Assembly (NCBI GenBank): GCA_021404525.1
Contig: JAAWWE010000007.1
Span: 1-64,000 of the forward strand
Direction: 5' to 3'
DNA: 64,000 bases
Source of the DNA: Rhodobiaceae bacterium
GTDB taxonomy: Bacteria; Pseudomonadota; Alphaproteobacteria; Parvibaculales; Parvibaculaceae
Shown here: positions 8,680-17,684 of the stretch, piece after piece
Layout of the letters: each line of letters starts with the position of its first letter
Numbering within the stretch: the stretch's first letter is position 1
Translations under genes and position numbers: made by a program
Notes under the pieces: generated by a model
Database searches by the model: none
The model's input: the letters and a program-made list of their open reading frames with translations, nothing else
What the model was told of the DNA's origin: nothing

Positions 8680-9843
8680 CTAGGCAGCGACATGGTCTAT
8701 AAGCCGTCGCATAAACCGCTCGCATGCATCGACTTGTGAGAGCAGGACAAATTCATCTGGCTTGTGCGCTTGCAGGATATTGCCGGGCCCACAAATGACC
8801 GTGGGAATGTCAGCCAGCTGAAAAAGTCCCGCCTCCGTGCCATAGGATACGGCATGGGTTGCGTTCTGCTCAGCGAGTTTCAAGACCAATGTCTCACCCG
8901 GTGACCCATCTTCCGGTGTCAATGGTGGCACATGGGCACCAGGCACCGTGTCGATGCTGGCGTCCGGGTGGATCGCTTGCATTTTGGGCAGCAGTTCAGT
9001 TTCCGCGAAGCGGTTGACCGCCCCGATAATTTCATCTGCAGCCTGGCTTGGCAGGGCCCGGAATTCCCATTCAAAGGAACATTCCTTTGGGATGATATTG
9101 AGCGCTGTCCCTCCCTGGATCGTGCCCACATGCACGCTTGTATAGGGTGGTTCAAAGCGCCCCGTTGGGTCTCCCTTGACTTTCATTTCTTCAGCAATCT
9201 GCGAAATGAAATGGATCATCTCACTCGCAATCATCACAGCGTTTACGCCTTCATTGGTGGCGCTGGAATGCGCCTCAAGTCCACGGACCGTTGTTGTAAA
9301 GGCGTCAATGCTTTTGTGCGCATTCACCACCAACATGTCTGTTGGTTCGCCGACAATCACAATCTGCGGACGAGGCAGATGCCGAACCGCTTCATCAATC
9401 AGCGGCCGCACGCCCAGACACCCAATTTCTTCGTCATACGAGAGGGCAAAGTGAACGGGGACAGTGAGGCCCCGTTCAAGAAATTCAGGCACCAGCGCGA
9501 GCGCGATGGCGAAGAAGCTCTTCATATCGCATGTGCCACGGCCGTAGAGGCGGTCCTGCGTCTCGCGTAGGGTGAACGGGTCTGAACTCCAGTCTTGACC
9601 ATCGACGGGCACCACATCTGTGTGGCCTGACAAAACGACACCGCCTGCAACGTCGGCAGGACCAACAGTCGCCAGAAGATTGGCTTTCGTTCCGTCTTCA
9701 TTTTCAACGCGGGAATGAGGCACATCCCAGCCGTCCAGATAGTCTTCCAGAAAAGTGATCAGGTTGAGGTTTGAGTGACGGCTCACTGTATCGAAGCTGA
9801 TGAGCTTCGCGATCATTTCTTTGGGTGTGTATCGCGTGCCCAT
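8680..9843 (-). CDS. argE: Acetylornithine deacetylase
   Basis: M20-family metallohydrolase that releases ornithine from N-acetylornithine. The 387-residue protein has the metal motifs SGHTDVVP (His74, Asp76), GRGTCDMK (Asp106) and the catalytic/metal Glu pair in SYDEEIG (138-139), followed by GEPTDM. The dimerisation domain lies at about 175-285. Convergence with the argD-argF operon places three arginine genes within 5 kb. Relatives in the ArgE/DapE group can act on succinyl substrates; the closeness to argF supports argE. Confidence 0.93.
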   Translation of the reverse strand: MGTRYTPKEMIAKLISFDTVSRHSNLNLITFLEDYLDGWDVPHSRVENEDGTKANLLATVGPADVAGGVVLSGHTDVVPVDGQDWSSDPFTLRETQDRLYGRGTCDMKSFFAIALALVPEFLERGLTVPVHFALSYDEEIGCLGVRPLIDEAVRHLPRPQIVIVGEPTDMLVVNAHKSIDAFTTTVRGLEAHSSATNEGVNAVMIASEMIHFISQIAEEMKVKGDPTGRFEPPYTSVHVGTIQGGTALNIIPKECSFEWEFRALPSQAADEIIGAVNRFAETELLPKMQAIHPDASIDTVPGAHVPPLTPEDGSPGETLVLKLAEQNATHAVSYGTEAGLFQLADIPTVICGPGNILQAHKPDEFVLLSQVDACERFMRRLIDHVAA

Positions 9844-9859
9844 ATCAAGAGCCTCTCTT

Positions 9860-11311
9860 TCAACCGCGCCAGAAAGTTGGCGTTAAAATGACCAGTACAG
9901 TGAAAATTTCAAGGCGACCGATCAGCATTGTGAAGGACAAGGTCCATTTTGCGAGATCCGGCAGGGTGGAGAAGTTGCCGGATGGTCCCACAACAGGTCC
10001 AAGGCCCGGGCCCACATTTGCGATGGCAGTCCCAGCTGATGAGACCGCAGTCACAAGATCAAGGCCCATCAAGGTGAGTGCCATGGCGACAACACCAAAT
10101 GTGAGCGCGAAGAGAAACATGAAGCTCATCACCGATGCGGTGACACTGTCCTGAATAGGCTTGCGATTGTAGTGCGGCACAAAAACCCCATTGGGATGAA
10201 TGAGACGTTTCACCTGAACAGCGGCAGCTTCATAGACGACCTGGAACCGGAATATTTTGATGCCGCAGGATGTGGATCCGGCACAGCCGCCGATAAACAT
10301 GATGAAGAAGAACAGCGTCGTCGCAAACGGCCCCCAAAGCGAATAGTCCTGTGTGGCGTATCCGGTGCCTGTCATGATTGAAATGACGTTGAAGGCTGCA
10401 TAGCGGAGGTCAGTCAGCGCATCCGGCTCCACGAGTGTTGCTTTGTCGTAAAAAGTCATCAGAGCGATAAACACAATCAATACGCCAAAGAAGACCTGAA
10501 CCTGCGTGTCTTTCCAAAGCGTTTGTGGGCGGCCTCTAATCGCTTGCAGATAAAGAGCGAAAGGCAGGCTCCCGACAATCATGGCGCCAATAATGATCCA
10601 ATCGATCTGAGCGCTGTCGAAATGGCCGACGGACCCATCTTTGGTGGAGAACCCGCCGGTCGCGATGGAGGTCATCGCATGATTGACCGCATCAAATGCG
10701 GGCATGTCAGCGACCCACAAAAGGAGGGCGGTCAAACCGGTTGCGAAGGCATAGAAGGAGACGAGTGACACGGCGAGCTGTGCCGCACTCGGCAGCACCT
10801 TCTCGGCCGTATCAAACGCCTCTACTTTGAACAGCTGCATGCCCCCAATTTGAAGGATTGGCAGGATGGCGATAGCCATGACGATGATCCCCAGACCGCC
10901 AAGCCATTGCAGCAGACTGCGCCAGAGAAGAATGCCGGGCGGCGCCGTGTCCAAGCCAGAGATCACGGTGGAGCCAGTGGTGGTGAGGCCGGACATCGCC
11001 TCAAAAAAGGCATCTGCATAAGAAAGTTCAAGACCGGAGAAGGCGAACGGCAATCCGGCGAAAGCCGGCAAAATGGTCCAGGCCGCAACCACAAGCACGA
11101 AGGCTTCACGGATGCTGAGGCTTCCGGCATGTCCCCAGGTCATGAGAGCAAATGACACACCGGTAAAAAGGGTCAGCATGGCAGAGCTGGCGAAGACAAC
11201 CCAATCATCATTGCCGACCGCGATGTCGGCCAGCGCCGGCAGAAACATGGCGGCACCGATCATCGCCAGGAAGATGCCGTTGACGAGGAATATTGGTCGT
11301 GTGTCGAACAA
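9860..11311 (-). CDS. trkH: TrkH-family potassium uptake protein
   Basis: Inner-membrane potassium channel subunit of 483 residues with about ten membrane segments and the re-entrant pore loops of the superfamily (for example MSGLTTTGSTVISG, TSIATGGFSTKDGS, MTGTGYATQDYSLWG and the last GTAIANVGPGLG). Each contains the conserved selectivity-filter glycine. The start appears to be TTG at 11311, giving MFDTRPIFLVNGIFL, which aligns with the usual TrkH beginning. TrkA, the NAD-binding partner, is not in the window. It is 16 bases upstream of argE in the same direction. Confidence 0.92.
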   Translation of the reverse strand: MFDTRPIFLVNGIFLAMIGAAMFLPALADIAVGNDDWVVFASSAMLTLFTGVSFALMTWGHAGSLSIREAFVLVVAAWTILPAFAGLPFAFSGLELSYADAFFEAMSGLTTTGSTVISGLDTAPPGILLWRSLLQWLGGLGIIVMAIAILPILQIGGMQLFKVEAFDTAEKVLPSAAQLAVSLVSFYAFATGLTALLLWVADMPAFDAVNHAMTSIATGGFSTKDGSVGHFDSAQIDWIIIGAMIVGSLPFALYLQAIRGRPQTLWKDTQVQVFFGVLIVFIALMTFYDKATLVEPDALTDLRYAAFNVISIMTGTGYATQDYSLWGPFATTLFFFIMFIGGCAGSTSCGIKIFRFQVVYEAAAVQVKRLIHPNGVFVPHYNRKPIQDSVTASVMSFMFLFALTFGVVAMALTLMGLDLVTAVSSAGTAIANVGPGLGPVVGPSGNFSTLPDLAKWTLSFTMLIGRLEIFTVLVILTPTFWRG

Positions 11312-11447
11312 TGTGAAGCCGCTGCCCCGGTTAGCGTATTTCGTCGGACTGCGAAGCCTCAGGCCATGTCCGCTAGAAACACTGGATGCCCTAAATTAGA
11401 GCAATTCGGGGATACAGCGAAGCTTTGAATGGTGGGCTCGATCGAGC

Positions 11448-11894
11448 CTAGTGGATCATCCGGTCCGCATGTGGGCAGTCTAGCGGGAAGGGGGGCACTG
11501 CGGCATCGAAGGTTTCGCCGTGACGGGTCTCCATCCGATAAGTCCCCACCATGATCCCTGATGGTGCCGCGAGCGGCGTGCCGCTCGTATATTCATAGAC
11601 TTCGCCAGGAAGGATCACCGGCTGTTCGCCGACCACGCCGGTTCCTTTGACTTCGTGAACCTGGCCGTGACTGTCGGAAATCTGCCAATGACGTGCACGA
11701 AGCTGAACGGCTTCTCTGCCCTCATTGTAGATGAGAACCGTATAGGCCCAGACATAATAGCCCTGATCTGGATCTGACTGATCGGCCAGATAAATCGGCT
11801 CTACCTCGATGCGGATAGAACGCGTCGTCTGCTTATAGAGACCAACCGTTTCCGGGGACTGCGTGTCTGCGCTATTTACAAAATCGGATCTCAT
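11448..11894 (-). CDS. apaG: ApaG domain protein
   Basis: Small cytosolic beta-sandwich protein (fibronectin type III-like fold), linked genetically to Co2+/Mg2+ tolerance in enterics. The 148-residue sequence shows the family blocks IRIEVEPIYL, YYVWAYTVLIYNEG, LRARHWQISDSHG, VKGTGVVGEQPVILPGE and YTSGTPL. An N-terminal extension of about 20 residues precedes the domain. A GGAGAG ribosome site lies just upstream. A GC-rich hairpin with CCCCC/GGGGG arms at about 11920-11940 lies in its leader. Confidence 0.94.
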   Translation of the reverse strand: MRSDFVNSADTQSPETVGLYKQTTRSIRIEVEPIYLADQSDPDQGYYVWAYTVLIYNEGREAVQLRARHWQISDSHGQVHEVKGTGVVGEQPVILPGEVYEYTSGTPLAAPSGIMVGTYRMETRHGETFDAAVPPFPLDCPHADRMIH

Positions 11895-12014
11895 TGACGC
11901 TCTCCTGAGGGGACCCCCAGATTAGCCGGGGGCAACCTAACCAGGTGTTACCGAGACGTTGCCTTTCGTTCATATGCCTAACGAATTCGAAACAAACAAG
12001 CGTCGATTGATTAA

Positions 12015-13208
12015 CTATGAAACACTCAAAGACCGATTGATGTCATCCACAAGGTCGGCAGGGTCTTCCAGACCAACTGAAAGCCGCAGAAGTCCGTCGG
12101 TTATGCCAAGTTCAGCCCGCGCGGAATCATCCAGTCTTTGATGGGTCGTCGTCGTTGGATGGGTAATCAGGCTCTTCGAATCACCCAGATTGTTGGAGAT
12201 TGAAACGATCTGTAGCGCATTTGCGAATCTAAATGCGGCTTCCTTTCCACCATCCAGTTCGAACGCGACAATGTTTCCGCCCAGGTCCATCTGGTCCATG
12301 GCCAGCTTGTATTGCGGGTGGCTCTTCAGCCCCGGGTAGATCGTCCGCAGAACTTTTGAACTTCCCTCCAAAGCTTGGGCAACACAGCGGGCGTTGCGGC
12401 AATGCTCGCGGACTCTAAGATCTAGCGTCTCCAGGCTTTTCAGCATCACCCAGGCGTTGAACGGGCTGAGAGACGGGCCGGTCTGGCGCAGGAAATTGGC
12501 CAAATAGTCATCGATAAAGGCCTGATCCGCGAGCACGATGCCCCCAAGACACCGGCCCTGCCCATCAATATGTTTGGTCGCCGAATAGACCACGACGTCC
12601 ACGCCATATTCCATGGGCCGTTGCAGGATGGGCGTTGCAAAAACATTATCGACAACGACGCGGGCACCGGCTTTGTGCGCGATTTCAGTGACTGCCTTTA
12701 AGTCGATGATCTCTAGCGTCGGATTGGAGGGCGTTTCGAGGAAAAAGACCTTTGTATTCGGTCGCACAGCAGCTTCCCACTGAGAAAGGTCTGTACCCTC
12801 GATCAATGTGGACTCAACGCCAAAACGCGGCAGCAATTCCTCGACAATGTAACGGCAGGAGCCGAAAAGCGCCTTGGCGGCCACAACATGATCGCCCGCC
12901 GACAATTGGCACAGCATCGCTGCGGTTACCGCCGCCATGCCGGTGGCGGTGGCGCGGGCGTCTTCTGCCCCCTCCAGCGCGATCATCCGCTCTTCGAACA
13001 TGCGCACCGTCGGGTTGGCAAAACGGCTGTAAATGAAGCCGTCATCCTCCCCCTTGAACCGGGCTTCGGCCGCCTCAGCGCTGTCATAGACATAGCCGGA
13101 TGTCAGGAACATGGCTTCGCTCGTCTCACCGAACGGGCTGCGCATGGTGCCCCCATGGACCGCCTGGGTGCGAGGACGGAGCGGTGATTTGGCGTCTGAT
13201 TGGCTCAT
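12015..13208 (-). CDS. metZ: O-succinylhomoserine sulfhydrylase
   Basis: PLP enzyme that makes homocysteine directly from O-succinylhomoserine and sulfide. The 397-residue protein belongs to the Cys/Met metabolism PLP family: YSRFANPT at about 60-67, ETPSNPT near 158, PLP-contacting Asp187 and the Schiff-base Lys212 in SATKHIDGQGR. Key segments match MetZ rather than MetB or MetY. It is preceded by a SAM-II riboswitch and an intrinsic terminator, so high S-adenosylmethionine should shut it down. Its partner metA or metX is not in the window. Confidence 0.95.
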   Translation of the reverse strand: MSQSDAKSPLRPRTQAVHGGTMRSPFGETSEAMFLTSGYVYDSAEAAEARFKGEDDGFIYSRFANPTVRMFEERMIALEGAEDARATATGMAAVTAAMLCQLSAGDHVVAAKALFGSCRYIVEELLPRFGVESTLIEGTDLSQWEAAVRPNTKVFFLETPSNPTLEIIDLKAVTEIAHKAGARVVVDNVFATPILQRPMEYGVDVVVYSATKHIDGQGRCLGGIVLADQAFIDDYLANFLRQTGPSLSPFNAWVMLKSLETLDLRVREHCRNARCVAQALEGSSKVLRTIYPGLKSHPQYKLAMDQMDLGGNIVAFELDGGKEAAFRFANALQIVSISNNLGDSKSLITHPTTTTHQRLDDSARAELGITDGLLRLSVGLEDPADLVDDINRSLSVS

Positions 13209-13225
13209 TTTCTTTAACTTCCCAC

Positions 13226-13253
13226 AAAAAAACCCCGATCGGACGGATCGGGG
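13226..13253 (-). terminator. Intrinsic terminator downstream of the SAM-II aptamer
   Basis: On the minus strand, stem CCCCGATC / GATCGGGG (13253-13246 and 13240-13233) with a five-base loop is followed by seven T residues. It lies between the SAM-II aptamer and the metZ ribosome site and probably is, or contributes to, the expression platform. Confidence 0.85.
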
Positions 13254-13265
13254 CTCTGCCTCCCG

Positions 13266-13322
13266 ACCTTTTAGCGAGTTATTTTACGTGGCCGCAAGCC
13301 GATCGGCTCAAATCACCACGGG
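13266..13322 (-). ncRNA. SAM-II riboswitch (metA/metZ leader)
   Basis: Read on the minus strand, the leader contains CGTGGTGATTTG, then GGCTTGC, CCACG and finally TCGCTAAAAGG, in the order and spacing of the SAM-II aptamer. CGTGG and CCACG form the P1 stem and the CGCTAAA tail is the conserved pseudoknot strand. It is placed directly in front of metZ, a standard SAM-II target in alphaproteobacteria. Ligand is S-adenosylmethionine by family knowledge. Confidence 0.92.
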
Positions 13323-13332
13323 ATTGAAGAGC

Positions 13333-13361
13333 ATATAAGGGGGAGTAGCGGCCGCCGTCAA
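13333..13361 (-). promoter_or_regulatory. Predicted promoter of the metZ leader
   Basis: Minus strand TTGACG (13361-13356), 17-base spacer, TTATAT (13338-13333). Transcription would begin about seven bases before the first aptamer stem, which fits a riboswitch leader. Confidence 0.6.
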
Positions 13362-13421
13362 GGGCCCTTAACACTTGGTTCGTGGCCATGCGCCGCCTAT
13401 AACGGGGGCCAGCTTGAATTT

Positions 13422-14606
13422 ATGACAGATTCCCGGACACCGATGACCAAATCCGCGAGCGATCTTTTCCCTGACCATGATGGTGCGACGCCCAATGCTG
13501 CCCGCGCGGGGGCAGCCCATGCGACGGGTATTCTGCCGGCGCACGCCATCCGGGCCCTGGTGAAGGATCAACAGATCTGGGGCACACGGGAGATTGAAGA
13601 AAATCAGGTTCAGCCAGCGAGCCTGGATCTCCGTTTAGGGCCGACGGCCTATCGTCTGCGGGCGAGTTTTTTGCCGGGACCGAAATCCAGTGTGATGGAG
13701 AAGGTGGAAGCCTTTTCCTTCCACAAAATCGACCTGACGGAGGGCGCTGTGCTGGAGACAGGCTGCGTCTATCTTGTACCGCTGATGGAAGCTCTAGCGC
13801 TTTCTGAGCGCACAAGTGCCAGCGCCAATCCGAAGAGTTCCACCGGTCGCCTCGATGTTTTTACCCGGCTGATCACGGATCACGGGTCTGAATTTGATCA
13901 GGTCGAGGCTGGGTATAAAGGTCACCTCTATCTCGAAATCAGTCCACGGACATTTTCCGTCTTGGTGCGCGCTGGCTCAAGGTTGTCGCAAATCAGATTT
14001 CGACGGGGGCAACCCACCCATACCGATATCGAACTGCGCACCCTCCATGAGCAGGAGCGGTTGGTCGACGATGCGGTTGCCGACATTGATGGAGGTCTGG
14101 GGCTGAGCGTTGACCTTAAAGGCGACGGCGAGACAGGTCTCATTGGCTATCGGGCGAAACGCCACTCAGGTCTGATTGATGTGGACCTTAGGGATGGGTA
14201 CGACACGCTTGATTTTTGGGAACCGATTTATGCCCGCGCTGATGGTGCGCTGGTTCTTGATCCAAACGAATTCTATATTCTCGCCTCAAGGGAAGCTGTG
14301 CATGTCCCGGCGACGCACGCGGCGGAGATGGTGCCCTACAACCCGCTGGTGGGCGAGTTCCGGGTGCATTATGCAGGCTTCTTCGACCCTGGATTTGGAG
14401 CGCGTGCGGCTGGGGGTGCTGGTAGCCGAGGCGTGCTCGAGGTGCGCAGTCATGACGTGCCCTTTATCCTTGAGCATGGTCAGACCATTGGACGACTTCT
14501 TTATGAGCGCCTGACCGACGCACCGACCGAACTGTACGGCCAGGGGATCGGCTCTTCCTACCAGAAGCAGGGCCTGAAACTCTCCAAACATTTTAGAACG
14601 CCCTGA
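13422..14606 (+). CDS. dcd: dCTP deaminase (long alphaproteobacterial form)
   Basis: Makes dUTP from dCTP for thymidylate synthesis. At 394 residues it is about twice the classic 190-residue Dcd and corresponds to the two-domain form found in alphaproteobacteria. The N-terminal half has NQVQPASLDLRLG and SSTGRLDVFTRLITD; a second copy of the fold (about 230-390) contains FYILASREAVHVP, GEFRVHYAGFFDPGFG and the substrate-binding/catalytic HDVPFILEHGQTIGRL. Starts at 13422 and 13443 are both possible. It is transcribed away from metZ. Confidence 0.88.
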   Translation: MTDSRTPMTKSASDLFPDHDGATPNAARAGAAHATGILPAHAIRALVKDQQIWGTREIEENQVQPASLDLRLGPTAYRLRASFLPGPKSSVMEKVEAFSFHKIDLTEGAVLETGCVYLVPLMEALALSERTSASANPKSSTGRLDVFTRLITDHGSEFDQVEAGYKGHLYLEISPRTFSVLVRAGSRLSQIRFRRGQPTHTDIELRTLHEQERLVDDAVADIDGGLGLSVDLKGDGETGLIGYRAKRHSGLIDVDLRDGYDTLDFWEPIYARADGALVLDPNEFYILASREAVHVPATHAAEMVPYNPLVGEFRVHYAGFFDPGFGARAAGGAGSRGVLEVRSHDVPFILEHGQTIGRLLYERLTDAPTELYGQGIGSSYQKQGLKLSKHFRTP

Positions 14607-14667
14607 CCCGATCTGTTATCCCGCCGCCGCATAAGATGGTGCGCCGACGGATGTAAGGAACTCTCAC

Positions 14668-15816
14668 ATGAACCTGTCTCATTGCCACAACTTCCAGGAT
14701 TTCCGGAAGCTTGCGAAAAAACGCCTGCCGGGGCCGATCTTCCACTATATCGATGGTGCGGCGGACGATGAGGTGACCTACCGGCGCAACACTGCCGCCT
14801 ATGAAGCCTGTGATTTGGTGCCAAGCGTGCTCGCTGGCGTAGAAGATGTGGACCTTTCCGTTGAGATTTTCGGCAAGAAGCTCGGGATGCCTGTCTATTG
14901 TGCGCCGACGGCGTTGCAGCGGCTCTTCCATCATGACGGTGAGCGCGCGGTCGCCAGAGCCGCCGAAAAATATCAAACCATGTTTGGCGTGTCCTCGCTC
15001 GGCACAGTGAGTGTCGAAGAAATTGCGGGCATGATCGATGCACCCACCATGTTCCAGTTCTATTTCCACAAAGACCGCGGACTGAACGACAGCATTTTAG
15101 AGCGGGCGAAAGCTGCAAAATTTGATGTCATGGCTCTGACGGTCGACACGATCACCGGTGGCAATCGTGAGCGGGATTTCCGCACCGGGTTTACGTCGCC
15201 ACCGCGCCTTACCCCACGGAGCCTTCTCAGTTTCGCGACCCACCCGCGGTGGGCCATCAACTATTTTACCCACGCCAAATTTGAACTGCCTCATTTGCAG
15301 GACCATGTGAGCGAGGGAACCGATATTGCGACGTCGATTGGCGACTACTTCTCCACCATGCTGGACCAATCCATGAGCTGGAAAGATGCCGAGGCTCTGT
15401 GCGCCAAGTGGGGTGGCCACTTCGCATTGAAAGGGATCATGAGCGTGGAAGATGCGCGCCGGGCCGTAGACATTGGGTGCACAGGCATCATGGTTTCAAA
15501 TCACGGCGGGCGGCAGCTCGATGGCGGCCGCAGCCCTTTTGATCAGCTGGCAGAAATCGTCGATGCCGTTGGTGACAAGATCGATGTGATTTGCGAGGGC
15601 GGCATCCAGCGGGGCACGCATGTTTTGAAAGCGCTCTCGGCAGGAGCCAAAGCGTGTTCCGGCGGCAGGCTCTATCTCTATGCCCTGTCCGCGGCAGGCC
15701 AACCAGGTGTGGAGCGCGCGCTTGGGCTTCTGCGGGAAGAGATTGAACGGGATATGAAACTGATGGGCTGTTCTTCAGTCGATCAATTAAACCGCAACAA
15801 TTTGCGGTACCGCTAA
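14668..15816 (+). CDS. FMN-dependent alpha-hydroxy-acid oxidase/dehydrogenase
   Basis: Family of L-lactate dehydrogenase (quinone/cytochrome), glycolate and mandelate oxidases. The 382-residue TIM barrel shows FHYIDGAADDE, the FMN-binding LTVD (157-160), Lys255, and the catalytic cluster SNHGGRQLDG with His279, Arg282 and Asp285. The second FMN phosphate loop reads ACSGGRLYLYALSAAGQPGV, with the later LYALSAAG in place of the more common WGLAAGG. The substrate (lactate or another 2-hydroxy acid) cannot be assigned. An AAGGA ribosome site precedes the ATG. No lactate permease is adjacent. Confidence 0.88.
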   Translation: MNLSHCHNFQDFRKLAKKRLPGPIFHYIDGAADDEVTYRRNTAAYEACDLVPSVLAGVEDVDLSVEIFGKKLGMPVYCAPTALQRLFHHDGERAVARAAEKYQTMFGVSSLGTVSVEEIAGMIDAPTMFQFYFHKDRGLNDSILERAKAAKFDVMALTVDTITGGNRERDFRTGFTSPPRLTPRSLLSFATHPRWAINYFTHAKFELPHLQDHVSEGTDIATSIGDYFSTMLDQSMSWKDAEALCAKWGGHFALKGIMSVEDARRAVDIGCTGIMVSNHGGRQLDGGRSPFDQLAEIVDAVGDKIDVICEGGIQRGTHVLKALSAGAKACSGGRLYLYALSAAGQPGVERALGLLREEIERDMKLMGCSSVDQLNRNNLRYR

Positions 15817-15818
15817 CC

Positions 15819-15852
15819 AAAAAAAACGAAAGCGGCCGGCGGGCCGCTTTCG
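15819..15852 (-). terminator. Terminator of the minus-strand secreted-protein gene
   Basis: An 11-bp stem CGAAAGCGGCC / GGCCGCTTTCG (15827-15837 and 15842-15852) is followed on the minus strand by eight T residues (A run 15819-15826). It may also slow transcription of the converging oxidase gene. Confidence 0.85.
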
Positions 15853-15870
15853 CGCAAATGTGGTCGTCCG

Positions 15871-16284
15871 CTACAGATTGTTCGGATTGCCATCATAGAT
15901 TTTGAAATTGGTGTTCCCGACTCCTGGCTCACCCACACGGGTGAGCGTGCCATCTTCACCAGCTTCATAGTCGAAACATCCGCTTGACCGATCAGACCCA
16001 AGGTTCACGCAGAACTTGCCGTCTTCGACGGTCCATGCGCCGCCATAGGTTGCCCAATCACCCGTCTGGTTACACGGGCGTTCTTCACCCTTGATCTTCC
16101 CATCTGCGGTGTAATGTTCGCGGAAGTCATTCCGGGCAGCGCCGCACTCGCGGTACTGGCCTTCAATAGTGTTGCCAACGACAACACCTGCGACCTCGTG
16201 GCCGGGCATAAAAACGTCAGCCATTGCAGGGGCAGAGGCCAATACGAACGTAGCTGCAAGTGCAGCAATAAATGGGGTCTTCAT
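15871..16284 (-). CDS. Small secreted protein of unknown function
   Basis: A 137-residue protein with a clear Sec signal peptide (MKTPFIAALAATFVLASAPAMA, cleavage after AMA near residue 22; quoted key part APAMA). The mature domain is acidic, with five cysteines (in ECGAAR, RPCNQ, FCVNL, GCFDY) and many glycines, and no family motif I recognise. ATG 16284 is chosen because AAAGGA lies just upstream and the signal peptide begins there. Its promoter carries a perfect FNR/FixK box, so it is probably induced at low oxygen. It has its own terminator and is a single-gene unit. Confidence 0.82.
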   Translation of the reverse strand: MKTPFIAALAATFVLASAPAMADVFMPGHEVAGVVVGNTIEGQYRECGAARNDFREHYTADGKIKGEERPCNQTGDWATYGGAWTVEDGKFCVNLGSDRSSGCFDYEAGEDGTLTRVGEPGVGNTNFKIYDGNPNNL

Positions 16285-16328
16285 GCGTATATCCTTTCTT
16301 TGAGAGCCTCCCAGCGTTCTCAATTCCC

Positions 16329-16370
16329 ATTATCGAACCACGTTCGCCAGGCCGCCTTGATCCGTATCAA
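16329..16370 (-). promoter_or_regulatory. FNR/FixK-type class II promoter
   Basis: TTGAT-CCGT-ATCAA (16357-16370) is an exact FNR/FixK/Anr consensus palindrome. On the minus strand GATAAT (16334-16329) is a good -10 element; its centre is 32 bases from the centre of the palindrome, which is the class II spacing (site at -41.5). It points towards the secreted-protein gene starting at 16284. Confidence 0.7.
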
Positions 16371-16469
16371 GAGCGAGTGCACTGATTTGAATAGCGAATG
16401 CTGCTAAGGTAAGGAGCTTGCTGTTTGCACGCCGGGTTGCCGGTACACCTAGAAGAAACGAGAACTGAA

Positions 16470-17684
16470 ATGCGTCTGTTGATCCGCAATGCCAATCTCT
16501 TTGATACATCCTCGCTTTCCTTTGGCGGCACGACGTCACTGCTTGCCGAGGATGGCCTGATTAAATCGCATGGGGAAACAGGAGCCGCCGATATCGAGAT
16601 AGACGCCCGCGGTGCTTTCATGATGCCGGGCTTCATTGATGGCCATGTGCACTTTCGTCTTGCGACACTGGATTTCAACAAATTGGCAAGGTGGTCAGAG
16701 GTTGAGTTCGGTTTGGCCATGGGGCGCCTCGCGGAGGAAACTGTGGCACGAGGTTTCACAACGGTGAGAGACTTGGGCGGCGATGTCGAAGGGCTTATGC
16801 GGGCCATCCGTACTGGCATGACCCGAGGCCCCCGCATTGTGCGGGCTGGGCGGATGCTCACTCAAACCGGCGGGCACGGCGATGTGGAATCTGGACCAAG
16901 GGCAGTGCCGACTTGTGCGTGCGAAATGCGGCACACAGCGTTTGGAATTGTCGCAGACGGCGTGGAGGCTGTCCGTAAAGCCGCTCGGCACAATTTGCGG
17001 GATGGGTCGGACTTCCTGAAGATCCATGTGTCCGGTGGGGTGGCATCACCGAGCGATCCACTGGAGTCGGTGCAATACACACCGGAAGAAATTGCCACCG
17101 CTGTTGAGGAAGCACGGCACAGGCAGACTTACGTGGCTGCTCATGCTTATTCCCCTGAGTCGATACAGATGGCGGTCGAAAATGGCGTCCATACTATTGA
17201 ACATGGAAATCTGATCGATAAAGTCTCCGCCGCTGCGGTGAAAGCGCACAACGCCGTTCTGGTGCCAACCCTTGCGACTTATGAGGCGATGGATGTCTTT
17301 GGGGAGAAGCTGGGCCTTCCACAGTCAAATCGAGACAAAAACAAAACTGTGCTTGAGGCTGGCCTCGGATCTTTGGAGGTCGCCCGCGAGGCGGACGTGG
17401 TCATGGGGTGGGGAACAGACTTGATCGGCGAAACCCAAAATCGACAGGCCAGAGAATTCGCGATCCGTGCTGAAGTGGAGACCGGCGAAGAAATTCTGCA
17501 TGCCATGTACAATGTCAATCCATCGCTCTGTCATTTGGAGGGGAAAATTGGGACATTGGCGACGGGGGCGTTCGCTGACATTGTGCTGACCGATGTAAAT
17601 CCGCTCGAGAACATCTCCGCCCTCGCTGAGCCCGACGCGCTGAGCCACGTTATCATGGACGGGAAGGTTGTGCGGTGCCCATGA
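16470..17684 (+). CDS. Metal-dependent amidohydrolase (imidazolonepropionase/Xaa-Pro dipeptidase-like)
   Basis: A 404-residue amidohydrolase-superfamily enzyme. Metal ligands are visible: HVH at 59-61, a Lys184 in FLKIHVSGG that can be the carboxylated lysine, His225 in AAHAYS, His245 in EHGNLID and Asp317 in GWGTDL. This set and the SGGVASP segment resemble the subgroup annotated as prolidase-like or organophosphate-acting amidohydrolases; the real substrate is unknown. ATG 16470 is used; a TTG 15 codons upstream has no ribosome site. It overlaps the next gene by four bases, so the pair is coupled. Confidence 0.87.
   Translation: MRLLIRNANLFDTSSLSFGGTTSLLAEDGLIKSHGETGAADIEIDARGAFMMPGFIDGHVHFRLATLDFNKLARWSEVEFGLAMGRLAEETVARGFTTVRDLGGDVEGLMRAIRTGMTRGPRIVRAGRMLTQTGGHGDVESGPRAVPTCACEMRHTAFGIVADGVEAVRKAARHNLRDGSDFLKIHVSGGVASPSDPLESVQYTPEEIATAVEEARHRQTYVAAHAYSPESIQMAVENGVHTIEHGNLIDKVSAAAVKAHNAVLVPTLATYEAMDVFGEKLGLPQSNRDKNKTVLEAGLGSLEVAREADVVMGWGTDLIGETQNRQAREFAIRAEVETGEEILHAMYNVNPSLCHLEGKIGTLATGAFADIVLTDVNPLENISALAEPDALSHVIMDGKVVRCP

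Noticed and set aside
11920-11940. CCCCC/GGGGG hairpin between metZ and apaG as the metZ terminator
   Set aside because: No T run on either strand; it is more likely part of the apaG leader or chance.
14558-15118. Minus-strand open frames opposite the 2-hydroxy-acid oxidase and dcd ends
   Set aside because: They overlap convincing genes, their composition is Arg/His-rich as expected from antisense frames, and they carry no domain.
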